NCBI RefSeq assembly: GCF_008831285.2
Contig: NC_045140.1
Span: 8,056,505-8,120,504 of the forward strand
Direction of reading: 5' to 3'
DNA: 64,000 nucleotides
Source: Nymphaea colorata
Lineage: Eukaryota; Streptophyta; Magnoliopsida; Nymphaeales; Nymphaeaceae
The position numbers were made by a program, and so were the translations under genes. Numbering within the stretch: the stretch's first letter is position 1; every line of letters begins with the position of its first letter. Of the stretch, positions 36,241 to 47,898 are shown one piece after another. The notes beneath the pieces were generated by a model. The model did no database searches. It saw nothing but the letters and a program-made list of their open reading frames with translations, and was not told the DNA's origin.

Positions 36241-36510
36241 AGATCATATTGGTGCACATGGAATAGATGAAATTGTTCCAATAGATGCGTGTATGCATAA
36301 ATAGGTTGATGACGAGTTCTATGAATGTGAAGATTATCATGATGTGCACGAAGCATGAGAAAGTGTTGCAATGGATGTGCACATGCATGAATAGGGCAGT
36401 AATGAGTCTGATGCACATGAGGATCATAATCATGTGCATGGAGTAGAGGAAATTGTTCTAATAAATGTTCATATGCACAAACAAGGCAATAGTTCCCAAT
36501 GTGAACAAAC
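36241..36510 (+). repeat. three tandem copies of a 90-bp repeat, decayed coding type
   Basis: Units start at 36241, 36331 and 36421 (AGATCATATTGGTGCAC, AGATTATCATGATGTGC, GGATCATAATCATGTGC). The period of 90 is a multiple of three. One plus-strand frame reads as a 30-residue His/Asp/Glu-rich repeat (DHxxxHG, EIVxI, VHMHK in units 1 and 3), broken by stops where another unit has Gln (CAA/TAG). This suggests a former protein repeat. No parent gene is recognised. Confidence 0.75.
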
Positions 36511-37769
36511 ACTTGGCTCCTCTTATTTACCTGCAAATTGAGGTTAGACCTAAAGCACCGCTTCAGCACATGACGTTGGGGGGAATTGAACACCCAACAT
36601 TAGCTAAGCTATTGAACTATTTCAAACAAAGAAGACAGAAACGTAGATCGCTATACTCACTAGGTTAACAACTATTTTCTGGGTACATGATGGTGCATCT
36701 AAATCACACACCTTTTATTCCATTTACGATGGCAAGTTATGATATTTTTGTTACAAAAGAAAAAAAAAAATTAACCTTTGTGGTCCTGCTCCATCGGCCA
36801 ATTTATCCTCAAGATGCCGACACTAATTGACAAACCTATATAAAATCTTCCAAGACAAATTGGTTGATGAGACAATACACTCCAAGTTATCACCACGTAT
36901 GTCAAGAAGGATTTGAAAACAATTTCAAAAACCTTTAAAGGCTTAAGTGCTATAATGTCAATTGACGTAGTTTGTCCTTATTGGTACAAATAAAAGCCAA
37001 CTATAGATTAGCTTGAGATCTACTACACTACATACTCGTATCAGTTGGAGTCAGTTGGTTATAATTAACTTCATAATCAAAGCTAAACACTCAAATTTGG
37101 GGCCAAGCACACAAGTATGCTTGTAACTCAAAAGGGACAGTTTTATGAACCCCAAGTGCGTGAGAAAAGACAAGAAGTCATATTAAAGACACGCTTTGCC
37201 AAGTCCTTCCCGCGTCCATTAGCACTCCTATCCAGAGAAAATAAAAGAGAAAAAAGGTGTTGCAGAAGCAGTGACAAAATCAGATTCTTCTATCCCCATA
37301 GGATTCAAAGTTGATCCTGCTAAAGAAATTTATCCGGCAAACGAGCTACTCGTGCATTCACGTAAACAAGAGTGCCTGTTGATTCAATAGGTGCAAATTT
37401 TGTAACAAGAAATACAAGCAAGCTTCTATTGCATATGGGGTTACAAAGCTACAGCAACACTAGTTAATTTCATTTCATTGGAAACTTGGTCTTTTATTGT
37501 TCAAAAGCAGTGTTATAACACGTGCAAAGACAATTTGTACTGATCCAGGCAGTAATATCCACGACAGTAAAGTATGGCGAAGCTTCCTTTCATGAATGTT
37601 AAAAACTCAAAACTCCTAGAGGAAACAAGCCTGTCCCTTTTTCTTTTTCTTTTTTTGAAAAAAAAAAAAACTCAATCCTACCTCCCTTTTCTGCTGTAGC
37701 CACGATCACCATGCCATGGTTAGAAGAAATGAAGCACTGAAGAGCTAATGACAACAGCCAATAATGCAT
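36511..37769. other. non-coding stretch downstream of the lysine-rich gene
   Basis: Contains the 3' flank of the minus-strand gene that ends at 37770. No other gene is supported. Confidence 0.4.
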
Positions 37770-39148
37770 CTAACGTCGTTTCTTCTTCTTACTTTTTTTA
37801 ACCTTCCGTTTCTCAGAACGATTGGATTCTTTTGCAGCTTTCTTTCTCAGTTTAGACAGATCCATATCATCTTTATCCTGGGGCACATTCAGCCAGGAAG
37901 GCTTATCAGGTCCAAATATGTGGCGTTCCCACTCCTTGTTTAGCCTTGAATCTGGAGATACTGATTTCTCATTAGATCGTACAGATGGAAGATAGGGGCC
38001 AGGTTCGTCCATTCTTGAACCCACTGAACCTCTTCCCCGCTTGGCCCTGTCACTCGCAAGTTTTTTCAGTTAGAAGAAGTACAATCATAAAATAATTAGT
38101 AAGTAGATGTTTGCTGCTGAATAATAATAACCTTGATCTCAAGAAGTCCTCCAACTCCTCTTCTTTCAGAGCACCATCATGCTCTGGTGAAAAGCCACTG
38201 CTACAAACCAGTGAATTTGAAATGCAGGGACTATCGCTATTGTTGTCAAGCCTCTTCCTGTCAGTCCTTGATGAAGTGCTGCAACAATCAGCAGAGTGAC
38301 ATTTCTGGTGACCGTGGTCAGGGGATCTGTGGTGGCCGCTTTTACCATCTGAACTTTTTAACTGGCCATTTAATTCCAATTCTTTCTCCCTGATCCTCCA
38401 CATTTCATTCACTTCAGTAACACGGTTTGCTACCAAACAATAAAATCCATTTGAACATAAATACAGGGTTGCAAAAACAAAAAACTAATTCAACACATTC
38501 CAACTCCCAAGAGGTCCTATAATAAGAAAAGGTTCATTTTTCAGAAACCTGTACCAACTAGTAACTAAAGAATTCTGAATTATCAAAATAATTTGCTTCA
38601 CAAATTTCCTGCTTTGCCCACGAGACAGAACTGAAACATGAGAAAGGAAAAGAACATGGATTACAAACTATGTCACATGGGTACTCCTCTTAAGGAGTAC
38701 CCGTACGGTACGGGTACGGCCCTGGTACAGTCAACGCATTACCGGGTACGGTCAACGTACCCGAGATCATTTTTGTTCATTTCAGACTCAGTCAACTTTG
38801 ACCAAGTCCAAAGTTGTCCAGTTTTTTAGTTGAAAATTAAAAATCCCCCTCTTTTCTTGTTTCCTTTTTCACTCTAAACCTTTCTTGTACATAGCTCCTC
38901 ACAACTTTTCATTTAAAATCTTCCATACAATGTTTCGAAAATCCATTCCTTCTCTATAACTTGACTCTTCGATAATAGTGTGAGCCATCACCATAGCGAT
39001 GTCAATATATCTTAAAAGCATGACCTGTTGCTCCTTCTAATCTTGATGATGTGACAGAGAATCAAGAAAGCTGATATATTTGTATGTTAATTACTTCCAT
39101 AATGTGTTTTGGATCATGATTTGAGAATATGTTAATTCATTTTGAAAT

Positions 39149-39232
<84 letters not shown>

Positions 39233-40259
39233 GCGTGTGTGTACGGCCATACCCCCGCACCCAAATTTTTTTGAAAATTGTTCGTACCCGCACCCGTACC
39301 CATACCTATGTGACATAGGTGATCAAAATAACTTGCTTCATCTGTTTCCTACTTCACTGATGAGACATAATTGAACCATCAGAAAGAGAGAAAGAACATG
39401 AATGCAGCAAGAAAAAAGGTAAAACTTAACACTTCCTCCACGTTTATAAGCCCAAAATATGGCTCCAAATACTCCATGCTTTTCTAGCCAAAAGTAACTA
39501 CAACGGAAAATGACCTGCTAGCTCATGAACCTCGTGTCATGAAATGGAGAGATGAAGCACTGGCAGTTCTCCCATTCCTCAGTTCCCTAGATTAAAAATG
39601 GGTAGAGAGGAAACCAGGATTACCAGAACTCTCATTTTCAGTTACTGTTATCAACTTCAACTCCATCAAACATCTTGAAAAGAATTTGCCTGTTCACTAA
39701 TGTTATGCATTTTCTATGATATCAGATCTCAGTCAAAAGACCTTGGTGAAAATTAGTATCACACTTAATTTCCCAATACCCAAATTTTAGTGAATGAAGA
39801 AGTGACAGAACTGGTCAACTCTTAATCCTTCTTTGTGCATGAGAATGAACACCCAGAACCTTTCAACTGACTCTAGCAAAACCTACAGGCAGATGGCACA
39901 AGCGAGCAGCATGAGTTTACAAGGCACATCAAGGTTGTTCAACTCATCCGTGAGCTTAGCCATGTCAATTTACCAAGCTTTGACTAATTTTGTGGGGAGA
40001 ACCACTAGTTTATTACTTTACAACGAAGTCATTGCTAAATCACATATTTGATTTTGGTTATGTTAATCTTGCTTGCTCTATCATGGAAATTAATTGACGT
40101 TCAGTAAACAAAATTATGCAACAAGTTTTTTCATGAGTTAACACACTGTCACAGTAATGATGCACAGTAATCTGGGTTTATATTCTAAAACTATGTCACA
40201 TGGGTGTGGAATGCAGCAAGTTTCAAAAAAAAAAAAGATTGTGTGCTAGTGCAGCGAGA

Positions 40260-40336
<77 letters not shown>

Positions 40337-42042
40337 TAATATTATTTGTCTATATTTTTAAACTTTATTTTTATCAAGGTTACCTTAATCTCATACAAAA
40401 TTCAAAATTTTATTAAATAAAATAAGGGGGGAGAGAGAGAAGAGGGCAAAAAACAAGAGGGAAAGATAGGAGAAGGAAAAAAAATGAAAAACTTATCATA
40501 TTTTGTCGTGTGCCAAGTCGGGTGCCATGTCGAGCCGCACCCTCACCCCCACCGATGTGGGCTGCCACCATAGTTGGTGCACTTATGTCACATAGGTACG
40601 GGTATGGGTGCTGGTAGTTGGTCAACCTATGTCACATAGTTGGTGCACCCATGTGACTTAGGTCTAAAATACACAGACCATCCAAGTGGGCTTATCATCA
40701 ACAAAAAATTTTAAAATGGAGGCCTGCCAGGACCAGGTAAATTTGTGATGTCGAGCAGTGTCGTAACTGTCGTTAATTGTGCATGCTTCGAGGCGTGAAG
40801 CGTGCACATCAGACCACCTTACTAATGAAAACGCATCAAAGCATCTGTATGAAGCATAAATTAACCTGATGCATGCAATGTGTCTGAAGCACACGCTTCA
40901 GGTACCTTGCGGTCAGCTTTCAAAATGCTTATAAAATATGAGTTTTAAGGTCAGGTTTTTTTAAGGCAATGTTTTTCTAAGCCCTCTCGCTGGTCACTGG
41001 TAAGGTTTTTTTTTCCTTTTTGTCCTTCCTTTGTGAAAAATGGAGTGTGGATATGGTTTGTTTGCATGCCTATGAAACCAATATACAAATGTTGTTGATA
41101 ATTCTGGATGGCTTTGATTCTTTTATTCATTTCTCTAGCTATGCACTATAGTAGGCATTAAGTTTCTTAATTTTCTTCTAATTTTTTTGTTCCAAACCAT
41201 TCATTGGAAGTTTTTTTGATACTTCATTTCTGTTCAACAGATTCAAGCCAACTTTTATAGCAGTGCTTCAAAGTGATTTTGATTGGCAGGTCCTAAATGT
41301 GATTTTGATGGACCAAGCTGCAATTTAGTTTCTCCTTTTTTCTGGAGCTAAGAAGTTCTTGCTGATGGTTATAAGTTTTGAGCAGCCAAAAATGTTCAAG
41401 TTGTCATTTTCCAATATCATTTTCTAATTGATAATATGAGCAAATAAGTTTCCTCACATTGTCCTTTACACATTGTTATTATTTTAATAGTTGTTCTTAA
41501 TTTTAACCTTATTTATGGATATTATATATTTAGTGATTTTGGTCCTTAAGCTTACGCTTCGCTTCATCTTGGAGCACTGCGCCTCACCTCACAGGCATAA
41601 TGCTTCACTTCGCTTCAACGCATTTAACAACATTGAAATCAAGTGTTTAAATTGAAACCAACAAGAGAAAGCAATTATAAATTTTAGAGTGAGCATTGAA
41701 AAAATTTTGAGGCATTAAGATTCAACCGTTACCATTCAACTTTGTAAACATTCAATAACGTGCTAAGGTTTTCTCAAGCTGTACCTGATATGATCCCAAT
41801 CCACCCATTATGCAAAAAAGAAAAAGGTGATGCGACCATATAAAGGGATTTTCACATTCACCTTGTTGCACTCCAAGAACAGTTGCAGAGAGAAAGCGAG
41901 AATTTGGTCTACTCCTTTGCTGAGGCCGTTGCAAGTAAATGTGCACTCCTTCCTTGTCAGCCTGCTGACGCAATGTTGTTGCCTCTTGTATCAGCATTGA
42001 TGCAAGGTGCTTCTCCATCTCTGGGTCCATTGAACTGGGCAT
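37770..42042 (-). CDS. three-exon gene for a 251-residue lysine-rich, probably nuclear protein
   Basis: Exon model on the minus strand: 42042-41862, 38429-38132, 38046-37770. Donors GTGAAT and GTTATT and acceptors TAG and CAG follow the GT-AG rule. Exon lengths 181, 298 and 277 sum to 756 nt, exactly 252 codons including TAG. Exon 1 encodes MPSSMDPEMEKHLASM, then RPNSRFLSATVLGVQQ. Exon 2 begins ANRVTEVNEMWRIREKELEL, has a Ser/His/Asp-rich middle and ends in an acidic ELEDFLRSR. Exon 3 begins AKRGRGSVGSRMDEPGPYLP, continues EWERHIFGPDKPSWL and ends in a Lys/Arg-rich tail (KKSKKKKRR) like a nuclear or nucleolar signal. I have an impression of a plant-conserved protein linked to RNA processing but cannot name it confidently. 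The start is the first ATG after an in-frame stop; an upstream 5' UTR intron is possible. Intron 1 is about 3.4 kb and holds two family A transposons; intron 2 is 85 bp. Confidence 0.8.
38668..39318. mobile_element. Family A element in intron 1
   Basis: Starts CTATGTCACATGGGTAC and ends TACCCATACCTATGTGACATAG, so the ends are inverted repeats. Interior has GTACCCGTAC-type motifs, a (CA)n(TA)n tract at 39152-39229, then TACGGCCATACCCCCGCACC. Unlike the sister copies I find no clean 8-bp target duplication. Instead roughly 80-bp imperfect direct repeats flank it (38583-38660 and 39323-39405). Confidence 0.8.
39152..39229. repeat. (CA)n(TA)n microsatellite inside family A
   Basis: About 40 bp of CA followed by about 38 bp of TA. 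The same CA/TA compound tract occurs at 40261-40334, and related tracts at the equivalent position of other family A copies. Confidence 0.95.
40191..40661. mobile_element. Family A element in intron 1, with 8-bp target duplication
   Basis: 471 bp, CTATGTCACATGGGTG to CCCATGTGACTTAG, flanked by TTCTAAAA (40183-40190) and GTCTAAAA (40662-40669), 7 of 8 identical. Contains (CA)n(TA)n at 40261-40334 and a purine-rich stretch. No coding capacity. Confidence 0.85.
40670..41860. other. remaining 5' part of intron 1
   Basis: Ordinary AT-rich intron sequence with GCTTCA-type motifs at both 40780-40910 and 41550-41620. These two patches (GCATGCTTCGAGGC.TGAAGC and CTTACGCTTCGCTTC) may mark another small transposon, but I cannot define its ends. 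Confidence 0.4.
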
Positions 42043-42054
42043 GCCTAATTTATT

Positions 42055-42754
42055 CACATGACGCTTGGAGGCAGAACTTGACTATGTTTGGCATGTAAAA
42101 GATAATGCAATAACAAGTCAGGAGATGAGCCAAAAAAACTAGTCATATAAGAACAGGGACGCAAACAGATCCTAAGACAGCAAACGGGGATGTACAAGTC
42201 TCTCTCTCTCTTTCTCTCTCTCTTGCAGCAAGAGACATTTGTGGTGTTACAAGGGGGCAAACAAAATCATTAATGATTTGACCAAAATATACCCAAAAGT
42301 AAGCCCAAATATGAAGATGGATTTCTGCAATCTGATTGGAAAATATCATGACATATTCCATTCTTGAGGACAGTGCATAAGCATTAAATATTAAAATCAT
42401 TTGAATGAAAGTACAGGTGTACAACATAAGTTTTGGAGTTTAAGATTTTCAAGTTTATGGTTTAGATTCTAGCATCTATCATTTAGGCATCCCAGGTTGG
42501 TTCAAGGCCTCAAGTTTTTGAGCGGGGCATAAACTGGGGATTTTAAGATGCAGCACCAGGGTGGCCCTGACGACCTTGGCCTCCAAGATCAACTTCATCT
42601 TGTCCATAGGACTAGGAGCATTTGTGACACTAGTTCTGCTGGAATTTTCTTTTGATGGCATGGACTCCTATAACAATTTTGAGGCTTCTGCGATCTGAGA
42701 TGGTGGCCTAACCTTGAAGAATTCAGGAACTGAATGCAGACTTGGAATGCAAGT
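42055..42754. other. upstream flank of the lysine-rich gene
   Basis: Probable promoter and 5' UTR region of the minus-strand gene. A CT-rich run lies at 42199-42225. The minus open frame at 42479-42661 is unrecognised. No clear TATA box was assigned. Confidence 0.35.
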
Positions 42755-43180
42755 TAAGGAAAAAGTATAAGAGAGAAAGAGAGAGGGAGGGAGGGAGAAA
42801 TTCTTATTCAGCTAGGCTTCTTACAATTTCCCACCACTTAATATATGTGGTTCACTCAACACCATTGACCTGTTGACAACCTACAGTTCCCAAAGCCAAA
42901 CTAAACCCAGCGATCGTATCCCACCAGTACTTTCATTCAACCATATATAGAGAACCCACATTGGTAAGGAAAAAATTAAAGAGAGAAAGAGAGAGAGAGA
43001 GGGAGGCAGAAATTGTTATTCAGCTAGGCTTCTTACAATTTCCTACCATTTAATATATGTGGTTCACTCAACACCATTGGCCTGTTCACAAACTACAGTT
43101 CCCAAAGCCAAATTAAACCCTGCTTAAGATCGTATTACACCAGTACTTGCATTCAACCATATATAGAGAACCCACATTGG
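42755..43180. repeat. two tandem copies of a 212-bp segment
   Basis: AAGGAAAAA.T.AA.GAGAGAAAGAGAG, TTATTCAGCTAGGCTTCTTAC, TATATGTGGTTCACTCAACACC and CAACCATATATAGAGAACCC occur in both halves. The landmark TTATTCAGC starts at 42804 and 43016, so the period is 212 bp. Confidence 0.92.
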
Positions 43181-43519
43181 GCACCACATCTCAAACCATA
43201 AGGTAGAATTTCATAAAGGTGTAAACAATAATTATACAAAAAATAGTTCATAATTGTACGTGAAAGAGGAGGTGAAGAATTGCATCTTCGTGTTCCAATG
43301 TATGCATTCCATTGAAATGTATTCATGCACTTGATTTTCTTTTGTGCTTAGTTTGTAATTCTAAAAAAGAGGAAGGATTAGTTGCACGTGTAATTGCAGA
43401 AGGCCATTTAATTGCATTTAAAAATAAAAGGTTTATGACTTATTGTTGTTAACATGATTACATCTTTAGGTCGGTGCTTTTGAACCCATAACGTTTTTTC
43501 AATTTTTTGAATTAATTAT
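43181..43519. other. non-coding stretch
   Basis: Nothing supported. Confidence 0.35.
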
Positions 43520-43650
43520 ATATAATAATATATAATAGTCGCCGTACCCATACCAAGATTTACGAAAACACCGTACCAGTACCTGTACCCCGGTACCCGT
43601 ACCCGCACCCGTACCCGTACCCGACCCGTACCCATACCATTGTGACATAG
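43520..43650. mobile_element. Family A right-end fragment
   Basis: GTACCCGTACCCGCACC-rich stretch ending CCCATACCATTGTGACATAG. The matching left end was not found. Confidence 0.65.
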
Positions 43651-44095
43651 GTTTTATCCAATGTCTATGTGCTAGGCATGACATGCCTAGGTGACGGGTA
43701 GTCTATGCATTGTGAGCTTTTAAAAAAAAAAACTGTCCAAAATATTTAGTTATGAGTTAAAAGTGTAACCATTAAGTTCTGAAAAAAAAAATCATGGGCA
43801 ACATATGTAAAACCTAATATAACATTTATGACAAAATAAATGGTATGCTGCTACCCACCTACGTGCCGGAGAAGAAGAAGAAGAAGAAGAAAACATGCAG
43901 TATACCAAGATACATAATCAAACATTTCCCTCCTTTTCTTTATTTTTCCTCCTCTTCTCCTCCTCCAATCTTTTTTCTTTTTGTTTTTGGGTTTTTCAAA
44001 GTGACCTTCTTCAATTACATCTTTCCTTCTTTTCCTACAATTTATCCTTCTTTTTCTTATCTTTTCTTTTTGCTCTTTTCCTTTTTCCCAACTTA
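43651..44095. other. pyrimidine-rich non-coding stretch
   Basis: Contains (GAA)n near 43870 and a long C/T-rich run at 43920-44090 producing Phe/Ser-rich open frames that I regard as artefacts. Confidence 0.5.
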
Positions 44096-44560
44096 TAAGG
44101 TTCTATTCGTTTCTACTATATGTCCATCTTTTCTTTCAGCTAACCTGTTTTGTTGAGGGGTTCTAGGATAAGACATTTGGTAAACTATTTCATTTTGATC
44201 AAGATACTCCTTAAATTCATTTGAAAGATATTCTCCATTGGAATCTAGCCTAAAGATTTTAATGTTAGCATCAAATTGGCCATTGTGAAAGGCTTTCAAC
44301 ATGGTAAATACCTCATACTTATGTTTGAGCAAATAAATCCACTGCAGTGTGTGTAATCATCATCAAATAGAACATAATACAAAAATTCTCCTTTTGAAAT
44401 TTGAAGTGATAGTGCGAGACACCAAACATCAAAATAGATAACCTCAAAAGAATTGGAAGTAAAGAAAGTTCTTTCCTTAAAAGGTGGACTTTTCATTTAT
44501 CCTAGAATACAATCTTCACATTCAAAATCTTTTTCAAATATTTCCTTCTAGTATGTGTTC
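44096..44560 (-). pseudogene. Ty1/copia integrase fragment
   Basis: Minus-strand translation in two open pieces: CEDCILG then KSPPFKER, SFEVIYFDVWCLALSL and YYVLFDDDYTH (44560-44300), then FRLDSNGEYLSNEFKEYL and SYPRTPQQNRLAERK (44260-44110). This order, with the GPR/zinc part, D..VWGP-type motif, DDY, NGGEY-like and TPQQNG-like motifs, is the copia integrase core. One frameshift or junction separates the pieces near 44320. No LTRs seen, so it is a truncated relic. Confidence 0.9.
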
Positions 44561-44653
44561 AACTCAACAATTTTGATACACTAGGATCCCCAATCTCTTA
44601 CCACAAAATTACAAAAATATCCTTGCGGTTACAAAGATAATTCATGTAACAAA

Positions 44654-44994
44654 CTAAGTCACATGGGTAATTCAATAAGGTCCATGTACCCATTTCGCCG
44701 TACTCGTACCCAAAATGGGTACTTTGACACTTGAGTACCTATAGATCCAAACTGTTTAATTTTACTTTGATTTAATTTTTTCCACCTTACTTTTTCTTCT
44801 ATTCTTTGGATGTGAAATTTCGAATGATGTTGATATTTGACTAGGGGGCTGCTTGGATGTCCATATGTTTAAAGTTTTTCATAGGTTTCTTAAACACACT
44901 GCTGCAAGAGCCGTTGATATATATTTTCTATGTTATTTATTTGTTTATGTTGATGTATATTCTTTATTTTGATACATATTTTCTAAATATTTCT

Positions 44995-45046
<52 letters not shown>

Positions 45047-45131
45047 GGCCGTACCCCCGCACGCAAGTTTTTTAAAAATGGTTAGTATCCGTACCTGTAC
45101 CGACACCCGTACCCATACCTATGGGACATAA
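44654..45131. mobile_element. Family A element with perfect 8-bp target duplication
   Basis: 478 bp, CTAAGTCACATGGGTAA to CCCATACCTATGGGACATAA, flanked by GTAACAAA on both sides (44646-44653 and 45132-45139). Contains a (TA)n tract at 45001-45046 followed by ACGGCCGTACCCCCGCACGC, the family signature. The perfect 8-bp duplication and short inverted ends point to the hAT superfamily. Confidence 0.9.
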
Positions 45132-45139
45132 GTAACAAA

Positions 45140-45266
45140 TATCTCCTTTCCTAGAGCCTTTTGCAGTCAACTTCTCGAACCGGCAATCCTGCACTCAACA
45201 TTTATTTGATAAAAAAGCTGTTAAAAGTTAAAATAGTTGTATTGTACATATTGAGCATATTTTAAT

Positions 45267-45305
<39 letters not shown>

Positions 45306-45501
45306 ACATACATTAAGTATGCTTGTTATATAGGTTTTGCTGTAAATATTTTTTATATTTCTTTCTGTAAATTTTCATTTTTTATTTCATGTTTTTTTTT
45401 TTGTTTTGGTCAACTTTGGTCTTGCCAAGGTCAGTTGGGGGACTCAAACGGCTCTGAATAGAGCTATTGGATGACTTCCAACAGCTAGCTCTTTGGGCCT
45501 C

Positions 45502-45560
<59 letters not shown>

Positions 45561-46039
45561 ATTAATTCCCTCTTGCAAGTTTTTTTTATCTTTCTTCCCT
45601 ATAACTTCTTGAGTGAAAATAGTAATTGAATTTTCCAAATTTGAGCTGTCTGATCTAGACCTTGTGTTCTTATTTAACCCCCTTTGCGGGCCATCGGGTC
45701 CTGTGAGACGTTGACTGACCACCACTGGCATCCTCCTTCCTCCATTGCTAGCTCCCTCACTTCCTGAGCAGCAGGAAAACCCTTTTTCTCCATTCGCGAC
45801 AGGGGTGCTCCCTCATTCATGCATGAGCATCTGCCAGAAGGATGTCCTACGCTGGCTGTCTTGATCTGTCAAAGGTAGTTCCAACTTGCGAAACCCCCAC
45901 AGCAGCGGTCTGCATTCTCTCCCTCTTCCCTCTTCCCCCTTTTCTTTTTTCTTTCCTTTTCTTCAATAAAAGGATGCCATCTGATGGTGGTAAATCGGAT
46001 AGCTGAGGAACGTCATACCAGGGATGGAATCACGTTTCG
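45140..46039. other. non-coding stretch with TG/TA microsatellites
   Basis: (TA)n(TG)n at 45274-45305 and 45500-45557 (reverse orientation to the CA/TA tracts of family A). Possibly further rearranged family A sequence. No gene supported; a minus open frame through the TG repeat is an artefact. Confidence 0.45.
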
Positions 46040-46151
46040 CATCTATATGTACACGCATACGCGCTCGCACACACACTCACACATTGTGCCCATGCACCTA
46101 AGTTTTTTGAAAAAGTTGTGTCGGTGCCTTACCTGCATGCATGTGACATAG
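46040..46151. mobile_element. Family A right-end fragment
   Basis: ACACGCATACGCGCTCGCACACAC, TGCCCATGCACCTAAGTTTTT and an end GCATGCATGTGACATAG, in the same order as the right part of the complete copies. Confidence 0.6.
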
Positions 46152-46676
46152 GTTGGAACTAATTTCAAATCGATGGACTATAAATAAATAAAGTAATAAA
46201 CACAAATATTCATAGGAAATAAGTAAAAAACATATATATCTATAATATGAACACAGATATACATTTATATGTATAGTCAGGAATTAGTTGGCTGAGTAAC
46301 CACTAGGTTGACTAATTAACTAGTATGACCAATGCTGTTTTGAGGCACAGGTCGGTAGATAACTGATTCAACCAACTAGTTGGACTAGTCAACCAACTAG
46401 TCAAGATCTTGACAACTAAGGATGTGACCCTTTTAATGTCTTATGTCCTCAATTTCCTTACCTCAAAGTCATGTAGTCAGAAGCTTGTTTCTACTTTCTA
46501 CCGAGGCAACTATGCAGATCATGTGTGTGGTATTCCTTCCTGTCTGAAAATCGAAGGCACATGTACTGGGCACAACAATTTCAGTCAGCTTGCTTTCAGT
46601 CTTCATAAGTAAAAGGTTTAAGAGAAAAGGATAACACAGTTGATCAAATTGAACGAATGCTAATATCTTTGAAAAG

Positions 46677-47890
46677 CTTTGTCACATAGTTGCGGGGTGC
46701 GGGTGCCGGAGTGGCACATTCCAAAAACAATTAGGTGCAGCGAATGTAAGTTATTATTATTATTATTATTATTACTATAATACACACACACGCACACACA
46801 TAACAAAATTGTCTATAAAGTATGTACAAAAAAGTTTACAAATTTACACTATCTACATTCGGTGCTAAGTAAAATACTAAAATCTAAATCAGTAAATGGT
46901 AAATGAGTAAATGTTTACAATACACTTCAAACATTTGGTGCTAACAGTCATTGCAGCAAAGCAGATCAAATTATGGACACTATGAAAAACAGCAAAACCC
47001 AGCAGAAATTAGTCATATATACATGCTAAGCAAGTAAACATTAGACAACAGTATAATCATCATTGCAGCCAAAACAAAAAACTGATCTAGGTGAAAAACA
47101 TTAACACTTTAACAATCAAACTCAAGCATGTATATTGTATAGTGTATACCAAGAAAACAACGATCAAACAATTCCACATTTCAGAAAATAATCATTAAAT
47201 CCTGAACATCACAAAAAAGAACTGAAAAACAGTCAAACACACTGTGAATATGAGCGAATGCCAAACGGAGTTGGGTGCATTTTAAATTGAATGTAAGTGT
47301 TGGGTGCATGAAAATAGAAATGTAATTTATTTTTAAAACATTAAATTGAATAAAATAATGGTCCTTTAGAATATAGACAGTCTGGTTGTCCTTTTTAAAG
47401 GACAGGCATTGTAAGGGCAGTTAATTTTTAATATTATAAATTGAATAAAATAAAGTTTTTATTTTTTAGTGTAAGCAGTCTGGTCAAAGGACAGCAAACT
47501 GGTTATTCCTTTGCTGCCTTCCTTTTTAAAGAGAAAAGCTGGAAGCTTCAAAAGAAAGAAAGAGAGAGGAAATAAAATAAAGTTTTTATTTTAAATATGC
47601 ATAGTCTAGTCGTCCTTTTAAAGGACAGCAGACTGGGTGTGCTTTAAAAAGGACGACTGCTGCACCTTTGACTGTCTGCCTTTTTAAAAAGAGAAGGGCA
47701 AAGCTGAAAGTTTGAAAAAAAACGAAAGAGAGGAGGGAAATGAAAAAGGGAGGGGAAAAGGAAAAAAAAGGTAGAGAAGAAATTGAAAAAAAAGGAAAAA
47801 ATCAGGTGCGGCTTGGGTGTTTGTCGGAGCCTGCACCCGTGTCGTGTCAACATGGGTGCTTGGTGCATTTTAGATCACCATGTGACTTAG
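46677..47890. mobile_element. Family A element, 1.2-kb form
   Basis: 1214 bp, CTTTGTCACATAGTTG to CACCATGTGACTTAG, flanked by TTGAAAAG (46669-46676) and TTTAAAAG (47891-47898), 7 of 8 identical. It has an (ATT)n and (CA)n near 46755-46800 and a right half with repeated TCCTTTTTAAAGGACAG palindromes (47388, 47600, 47650 region). No transposase is recognised. Confidence 0.85.
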
Positions 47891-47898
47891 TTTAAAAG

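Noticed and set aside
36168..36593. 141-codon minus-strand open frame across the 90-bp repeat
   Set aside because: The repeat units conserve a protein-like pattern better on the plus strand; the minus frame is only open because of period 90.
43845..44156. 103-codon hydrophobic plus-strand open frame
   Set aside because: Caused by a pyrimidine-rich tract adjoining the copia relic.
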